Shown: positions 62,312-64,000 of the stretch, one piece after another
Position numbering within the stretch: the first letter of the stretch is position 1
How the letters are laid out: every line of letters begins with the position of its first letter
Notes under the pieces: generated by a model
Databases searched by the model: none
What the model saw: only the letters and a program-made list of their open reading frames with translations
What the model was told of the DNA's origin: nothing
Source of the DNA: Nereocystis luetkeana
Taxonomy: Eukaryota; Sar; Phaeophyceae; Laminariales; Laminariaceae
DNA length: 64,000 nucleotides
Direction of reading: 5' to 3'
Assembly: GCA_031213475.1 (NCBI GenBank)
Contig: JARUPZ010000024.1
Coordinates: 4,705,991 to 4,769,990 of the forward strand
Program-made: the position numbers and the translations under genes

Positions 62312-63889
62312 GTCATCGCCACCACCATCAGTATCATCATCGCCATCATCGCCATCATCACCATTACCCTTATCATCATCACCGCCGCCACCACCACCAC
62401 CCCCATCACCATCACCATCACCAGAACTAAAATCGTCATTTCATGAACATACAAATACGTCCGCGTAAAGTCAAAACCGATGATGTAGTACGAGGTCGAC
62501 TTCAACTCCCCACCCAGCCCCATCAGCCCGCTCCCGAAACATTTCTTTCGTGGAGAGGTGACCTGTCTTCGCGGCGCATTTTCTTCGGCGCCCTTCTCCC
62601 GTTATTCCGTGAGCCTCAGCCCTATATTAATAGATAAATACTACGGTAGGGTAGAGGTATAAAATAGGCTTCGGTATGGCATCATACTTTCGGAGGCTCC
62701 TCACTGCATGACCTTGGAAGAAAAAAAAACGAAAGCGGAAAAAAAACCCCGACGGACAACATCATTGCCCAACGAATGCATCGTCAATACACAGAGATAG
62801 GGGTGATACGGTAGAGATTTCGCAGCACTGTTTCAGAAGGACTATTTCTGACCGGCCGGGCGTCATAGCCCAATACCAGGTATAGTCGTACCACTCTGCC
62901 CGGAAACATTAGAACCGTTTCTGAAGTAATATTCAATATTAACGGTGTTTATATCTAGGGACAGGGTGGTATGATATACATATATATGCAAGTGTTTTTA
63001 AAATATTATTCGCGATATAGCAACGTATTGATAGGCTTTGAGATTGATCGTCGGGGTGGGGGGCACGTTTCCTTCCCGCATTTCTCATGAACGGTTTTGG
63101 CCTAATCAGGTATCGAGGCACACAGCTCCCCAAGCGAGGATCCTCAGAAAAATGAAATGATATCCCTACCGTGGCACGCTCCCAGATTACCGGCATCTTC
63201 CAGCGTTATCGGGTAGTGCTCCTGAACCAAGGAGAGAGCCTCGTCGGCCAGAAATAGTTTGCGCAAAGTGTGCTATGTACCGCTAGCGTAGCGCGCGTTC
63301 CCAGTTACACAAGAAAAACATCGGAAGTGTTTTTCGCCCTGTGACACCCGCCAACCCACCCACCCACCCATCCACCTCCCCACCCCAAACAAATAGGTGT
63401 GCAGCGAGGTGTATGGTTTCTTACCCTCGCTGGCAGAAAGCCTGAGGCTCAACCGCGTCAGACGCGAAAGCGGCGCGTTTGTTTCGCCTCGCTCCGCGCA
63501 CCTGAAGAAGACGCGGGAGAAAGAGGTCCGGGCAGACGAGCGACACAGGCGACAAGAGAGGGCCCGGCGGCGAGCGCAATGTCGTCGCCGGCGGCAGCGG
63601 TGCCGAGAGAGGGATTCGACCGCACAGAGAACGGCGATAAAGACGGCTTCGACGACGACAGGGCCGGATGGAGAAGACAAAAAAACGATCGCGGGGGAGA
63701 GGTCGAAGGGGCAGGCGAACCAGCAGGAGGAGGAAGAGGAGGAGTTGGAGATGGAGGAGGAAGGGGCGGGGAAGGAACAGGGAAGAAGATATGGGAGTGA
63801 TGGTGATGGAAGCAACAGTGGTGTTCGAAAAGATTATTTGGCGGGAGACGCGGTGAGAAAGTGTGTGATGGATGGACGACTGTATGCAG
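28138..63889 (+). CDS. EF-hand / C2H2-like / CBM48 / LRR multidomain protein (both ends open)
   Basis: Eighteen exons join in consistent phase with no stop into 1,033 residues and one extra base. In order: a helical N-part, EF-hand loops DADGSRTISITE and DTDGSGEVDFDE, a C2H2-like finger CDHC with two His, a CBM48/AMPK-beta-type domain from KVTFRWEG to FNVVAV, and a 200-residue Ser/Pro/Ala linker. Then come ten RI-type LRRs (first TRIDLSRHQI, last ATIYLTGNN) and an Arg-rich then Glu-rich tail. The likely role is a calcium-responsive intracellular scaffold; this is inference. No signal peptide or membrane helix is visible. The joint between the CBM48 and LRR halves (47591 to 50140) fits in phase and the CBM48 exon has no stop, but two adjacent genes cannot be wholly excluded. 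The start codon and the end lie outside what I can see. Introns reach 5.8 kb, and two use GC donors. Confidence 0.78.
28232..30070. other. Intron after exon 1
   Basis: Starts with a family B copy joined to a partial family A copy across a G run (28283-28450). The rest, 28500-30070, shows nothing assignable. Confidence 0.6.
30071..30253 (+). CDS. Multidomain gene exon 2
   Basis: 61 codons, phase 0. DDPAGKQELYEVVENL is helical and charged, followed by an acidic, low-complexity end GSERKEKE. The acceptor GCAAAG is acceptable; the donor GTGGGG is weak and the exact 3' border is the least certain of the set. Confidence 0.6.
30254..32121. other. Intron after exon 2 with ACCCG array
   Basis: Mostly unassigned, with the 555-base ACCCG array as its main feature. 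Confidence 0.65.
31301..31855. repeat. (ACCCG)n array, 111 units
   Basis: A run of 111 pentamers with a single substitution (ACTCG near 31346). Just before it, 31267-31300 is the opposite strand's sequence (GGTCGGGTCGGGTGGGGTCGG), so the strand bias flips at 31300. Long Thr-Arg-Pro-Asp-Pro frames across it are artefacts. Confidence 0.97.
32122..32229 (+). CDS. Multidomain gene exon 3: EF-hand 1
   Basis: 36 codons, acceptor GGACAG, donor GTGAGG. After an Arg-rich start it encodes REVFDMF and the canonical calcium loop DADGSRTISITE, with Asp at 1 and 3, Ser at 5, Thr at 7 and Glu at 12. Confidence 0.9.
33110..33450. repeat. Family C block, second copy
   Basis: Collinear with 8760-9080 at low similarity, from AGAACCGC to GTTTTACAGGGTCATTGCCA. 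A long C run lies directly before it. Confidence 0.7.
33456..33570. mobile_element. Diverged MITE relative
   Basis: Right arm GGTCCTGTTTACTATTAATA and TGTCCCCCGG and left arm CGGACGGAGGCATATTAAT pair imperfectly. Probably an old member or a sister subfamily. Confidence 0.5.
33690..33880. repeat. Twelve-base AGTAACTACAGC minisatellite
   Basis: About fifteen degenerate units alternating CAGTAACTACAG, CAGTAACTCCAG and CTGTAACTACAG. Confidence 0.85.
33962..34063 (+). CDS. Multidomain gene exon 4: EF-hand 2
   Basis: 34 codons, acceptor GAGCAG. It encodes LNRQQLKKLMMDI and the loop DTDGSGEVDFDE, again with all ligand positions intact. The donor is GCAAGA, a GC-AG intron. The spacing to EF-hand 1 is that of a calmodulin-like pair. 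Confidence 0.92.
34064..35378. other. GC-AG intron after exon 4
   Basis: No repeat family recognised except a TACCAGGTA site at 34380. The end has two related stretches with AACTAGGCGGCGACTT and AACTAGTCGGCGACTT. Confidence 0.6.
35379..35534 (+). CDS. Multidomain gene exon 5
   Basis: 52 codons, acceptor GCTCAG, donor GTCAGG. It opens with FYEWY, completing the exit helix of EF-hand 2, and continues as a helical region (VGLFATKLMKGLTG, LRIIVAHAQSQ) without a known domain. Confidence 0.88.
35535..36663. other. Intron after exon 5 with family B/A repeat
   Basis: A family B copy at 35662-35720 and a G run are followed by family A to 35947 in one orientation, the clearest B-G-A composite. The rest is A/T-rich and unassigned. 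Confidence 0.7.
35662..35947 (-). repeat. Composite B and A repeat
   Basis: CTCATTTGTTGCTTGCCTT, TTTCGAGACGG, a G run, unrelated 60 bases, then the family A core ending GTCGCATAAAGGGTGG. Confidence 0.8.
36664..36840 (+). CDS. Multidomain gene exon 6: C2H2-like finger
   Basis: 59 codons, acceptor CTTAG, donor GTCAGT. A basic start VEKRERDRFR is followed by LVCDHCAEAF, 12 residues to the first His and seven more to the second. The last gap is longer than in classical C2H2 fingers, so zinc binding is plausible but unproven. Confidence 0.87.
36841..37281. other. Intron after exon 6
   Basis: 440 bases, a C run near 37230, nothing else recognised. Confidence 0.6.
37282..37374 (+). CDS. Multidomain gene exon 7: linker
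   Basis: 31 codons, acceptor CTTAG, donor GTATGC. VAVLLDHTTPPAVEGAPPEP then a basic end, a Pro-rich linker before the CBM48 domain. Confidence 0.8.
39391..39620 (-). repeat. Family A with start of family C
   Basis: Core from CTCGCGTCTATACAATGCCG to CGCGTCAGTCGCATGAACCG, then ACAAGAACCGCGTTGCGAGG as in the other A to C junctions. No homopolymer here. Confidence 0.75.
40420..40640. repeat. Family D repeat
   Basis: GATCTGTATG, GATCTAGCTCATGTTGCCGG, TGGGAGCC, GTTTCCGGGGTTGGGTCTGT and CAGATCCTTCAC in order. Confidence 0.75.
43159..43251 (+). CDS. Multidomain gene exon 8: CBM48 start
   Basis: 31 codons, acceptor TTCCAG, donor GTTTGT. The end KVTFRWEGWSSDQ is the first strand of an AMPK-beta-type CBM48 domain. 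The intron before it is the longest, 5.8 kb. Confidence 0.87.
43831..43933. mobile_element. Palindromic MITE, copy 3
   Basis: TACGGGGGACCACAGTAAAT start, inverse end with CCCCCCGTA. A second CCCCCCGTAACAG end follows 24 bases on, perhaps a remnant of another copy. Confidence 0.9.
44680..45062. repeat. Three-unit tandem repeat of about 130 bases
   Basis: GCGGGTGAGGCTTG, GTGTCGCGCTCGG, a TTTTGTTTT stretch, CCCCGCCTCAGTAACGCCTC and GAGATCGGCGTTATTGGCGC occur in order three times, the last next to the exon 9 acceptor. Confidence 0.9.
45074..45216 (+). CDS. Multidomain gene exon 9: CBM48 core
   Basis: 47 codons plus two bases, acceptor TATCAG, donor GTTCTG. VTLHGEFNQF and LSPGTYKYFFMVDG are the hallmark strands. 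Without splicing the frame stops four bases into the intron, and the next exon's single base restores an Arg codon. Confidence 0.88.
46030..46335. other. AT-rich island, possibly organelle-derived
   Basis: About 300 bases of very AT-rich sequence with sharp edges in a GC-balanced neighbourhood. The minus strand reads ACGTGGCGGAATTGGCAG, which is the 5' start typical of organellar tRNA-Leu, but the rest of the tRNA is missing. A CACATT/AATGTG hairpin lies near 46117-46140. Confidence 0.5.
47076..47408 (+). repeat. Two family A copies in tandem
   Basis: First copy runs CACCCTTCATGCGACTCGCC to TATCGAGTACACCC and is preceded by the inverse of the family C start. A shorter copy (GTGCAAGCAATGCCC to ATGAGTACACTCCCCC) follows directly. 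Confidence 0.85.
47519..47591 (+). CDS. Multidomain gene exon 10: CBM48 end
   Basis: One base plus 24 codons, acceptor TCGCAG, donor GTTAGG. VDTSLPVINNGDGELFNVVA matches the final strands of AMPK-beta CBM48 domains, where the family reads DPSEP and then NN. Confidence 0.88.
49449..49545. mobile_element. Palindromic MITE, copy 4
   Basis: Left arm TAACGGGGGACCATAGTAAA, shorter centre, right arm with TCCGATCCCCCG. It abuts the family D repeat. Confidence 0.85.
49742..49842. mobile_element. Palindromic MITE, copy 5
   Basis: TACGGGGGACCATAGTCAAT start and TGGTCCCCCGTA end. Fragments resembling further copies lie at 49680-49740 and 49895-49915. Confidence 0.9.
50140..50751 (+). CDS. Multidomain gene exon 11: low-complexity linker and LRR 1
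   Basis: 204 codons, acceptor CGCACAG, donor GTGAGC. Long Ser/Pro/Ala-rich disordered part (SSSSPSSSSHPSH, ATAAAAAAPAG), then TRIDLSRHQICDDGAVALAL, the first RI-type repeat. The upstream limit is the phase-matching acceptor; an internal Met could in principle start a separate LRR gene. Confidence 0.82.
50752..52651. other. Intron after exon 11
   Basis: Mostly unassigned, with two minus-strand frames that lack clear motifs. The last 200 bases hold C runs and a copy of the exon 12 border. Confidence 0.6.
52464..52486 (+). repeat. Copy of the exon 12 start in the preceding intron
   Basis: 23 bases, identical to 52650-52672 (the acceptor AG and first seven codons of exon 12), preceded by a similar CGACCCT and CTCCTGGC stretch and followed by a C run. 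Confidence 0.9.
52652..52834 (+). CDS. Multidomain gene exon 12: LRR 2 and 3
   Basis: 61 codons, acceptor TGGCAG, donor GTGAGG. ELDLSFNKISGEGIAALA and ARLSLSQNGIGRRGGEHLG. A nine-G run codes the Arg-Gly-Gly part. The first 23 bases, including the acceptor AG, are duplicated 186 bases upstream. Confidence 0.92.
52835..53257. other. Intron after exon 12
   Basis: Short intron without recognised repeats. Confidence 0.6.
53258..53362 (+). CDS. Multidomain gene exon 13: LRR 4
   Basis: 35 codons, acceptor GAGCAG, donor GTGAGG. CLKELNLADNTLGDDGVEEL is a textbook RI-type repeat. Confidence 0.92.
55155..55375 (-). repeat. Family A copy and fragment
   Basis: Complete reverse core (GTGTACTCG to CGGCGAGTCATAGG), then a G run and a second fragment TTATGCATGGCCATAGTTGT ending in another G run. 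Confidence 0.82.
55851..55953. mobile_element. Palindromic MITE, copy 6
   Basis: TACGGGGGAATATAGTAAAT and ACTATGGTCCCCCGTA arms, centre with TTTTTAGTAAAA. Confidence 0.9.
56351..56473 (+). CDS. Multidomain gene exon 14: LRR 5 and 6
   Basis: 41 codons, acceptor TCGCAG. VLDGNDIGLDGADRLSDALL and LKLSLRRNFLL. The donor is GCAAGG, the second GC-AG intron of the gene. Confidence 0.9.
57570..58260. repeat. Tandem family D array with MITE inside
   Basis: About five units near 100 bases: GATCGTGATCTGTTGGTTGG, CTCTGCACGT, CAGATCCTGCACCAA and CGGCAGGTTATAGAATCTAG. The unit resumes as GTAGATCGTGATCTGT right after the MITE at 58135-58231. Confidence 0.85.
58135..58231. mobile_element. Palindromic MITE, copy 7
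   Basis: Arms TACGGAGGACAATAGTAAAT and ACTATGGTCCCGAGTA, more diverged, inserted in a family D array. It carries an internal TACCTGGTA at 58204. Confidence 0.85.
58317..58507 (+). CDS. Multidomain gene exon 15: LRR 7 and 8
   Basis: 63 codons plus two bases. SLKALDLAYNPVGPEGLRRL and LETLGLRGCGVQPHG. The acceptor is a CAGCAG tandem, so the exon may start three bases earlier and add one Gln. The donor GTGCGG at 58508 fits the phase of the next exon; an earlier GTGAAG at 58479 does not. Confidence 0.87.
58508..60218. other. Intron after exon 15
   Basis: Contains a CGGTATTTTCCCGAAA inverted repeat region (59100-59180) and MITE copy 8 (59920-60022). Otherwise unassigned. Confidence 0.6.
59920..60022. 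mobile_element. Palindromic MITE, copy 8
   Basis: TACGGGGGGCCATAGTATAT and ACTTTGGCCCCCCGTA arms. Confidence 0.9.
60219..60323 (+). CDS. Multidomain gene exon 16: LRR 9
   Basis: One base plus 34 codons plus two, acceptor GCACAG, donor GTGAGT. ITSLDLAANELDEYAGQELA. Confidence 0.9.
60324..61153. other. Intron after exon 16
   Basis: A family D repeat in reverse (60810-61040) with GATAGATGATGG, CCCAACCCCAGAAGG and GGCTCCCACCCGACGAC. Nothing else. Confidence 0.65.
61154..61220 (+). CDS. Multidomain gene exon 17: LRR 10
   Basis: One base plus 22 codons, acceptor TCTCAG, donor GTGTGC. LATIYLTGNNSIPDEWLREN, a typical closing repeat. Confidence 0.88.
61221..63396. other. Intron after exon 17
   Basis: A CAT/ATC trinucleotide array (62174-62425) is the main feature. 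A minus-strand frame at 61773-62063 has no motif I recognise. 62640-63390 is unassigned. Confidence 0.6.
62174..62425. repeat. (CAT)n trinucleotide array
   Basis: CATCATCATCACCATCACC-type run of about 250 bases with Ile- or Met-rich frames that are artefacts. Confidence 0.92.
63397..63889 (+). CDS. Multidomain gene exon 18: charged tail
   Basis: 164 codons plus one base, acceptor AAATAG, donor GTAAGT (an in-frame GTGAGA at 63853 is an alternative). VCSEVYGFLPSLAESLRL caps the LRR, then comes an Arg-rich region, likely coiled or disordered, then a Glu run. The gene continues past the window. Confidence 0.75.
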
Positions 63890-64000
63890 GTAAGTGTCCT
63901 TGAACATATGATACTCCGACGACGAGGCCTGGGGCATGCGCCACCGTATAATCGCCCCCCCCCCCCCCCCCCCCGTAGTCCAAACCAACTTTTGGAACCA

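Noticed and set aside
62171..62523. Ile-rich or Met-rich frames
   Set aside because: Translation of the CAT trinucleotide array.

Overview
The window looks like nuclear DNA of a brown alga or a close stramenopile relative. Protein-coding exons are short (67 to 612 bases) with clear GT-AG or GC-AG borders, and they are separated by introns of 0.4 to 5.8 kb. Introns and spacers are packed with minisatellites, pentanucleotide arrays, long C or G homopolymers and small transposons. There are no operons or ribosome binding sites. The taxonomic call is an inference from gene style and from the reverse transcriptase flavour; I had no database. All exon borders were set by eye from splice consensus, reading phase and family motifs.

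Layout. (1) 1-7843: 3' part of a plus-strand ABC half-transporter gene of the ATM1/ABCB6 type. Six exons encode the nucleotide-binding domain from just after Walker A to the stop codon; the 5' part lies upstream of the window. (2) 7844-14500: no certain gene; a mosaic of dispersed and tandem repeats, with one weak candidate exon at 11138-11190. (3) About 14640-22290: a decayed plus-strand Ty3/gypsy chromovirus with gag-like, protease, reverse transcriptase/RNase H, integrase and chromodomain remnants, several stops and frameshifts, and repeated internal tandem duplications. (4) 22291-28137: repeats plus a PIF/Harbinger-like element (26491-27371) with terminal inverted repeats and a TTA target duplication. 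(5) 28138 to beyond the window end: 18 plus-strand exons that join in phase into about 1,033 residues with no stop. They encode two EF-hands, a C2H2-like finger, an AMPK-beta-type CBM48 (E-set) domain, a Ser/Ala-rich linker, ten RI-type leucine-rich repeats and a basic/acidic tail.

The most interesting object is that last gene: a calcium-sensing, glycogen-binding-like, LRR architecture in which the tryptophans that normally bind alpha-glucan appear to be replaced. Both host genes also show degenerate copies of their own exon borders inside the neighbouring intron. A short palindromic 9-mer, TACCWGGTA, occurs 14 times outside exons where about 0.5 would be expected. At least four families of short dispersed repeats recur through the introns.
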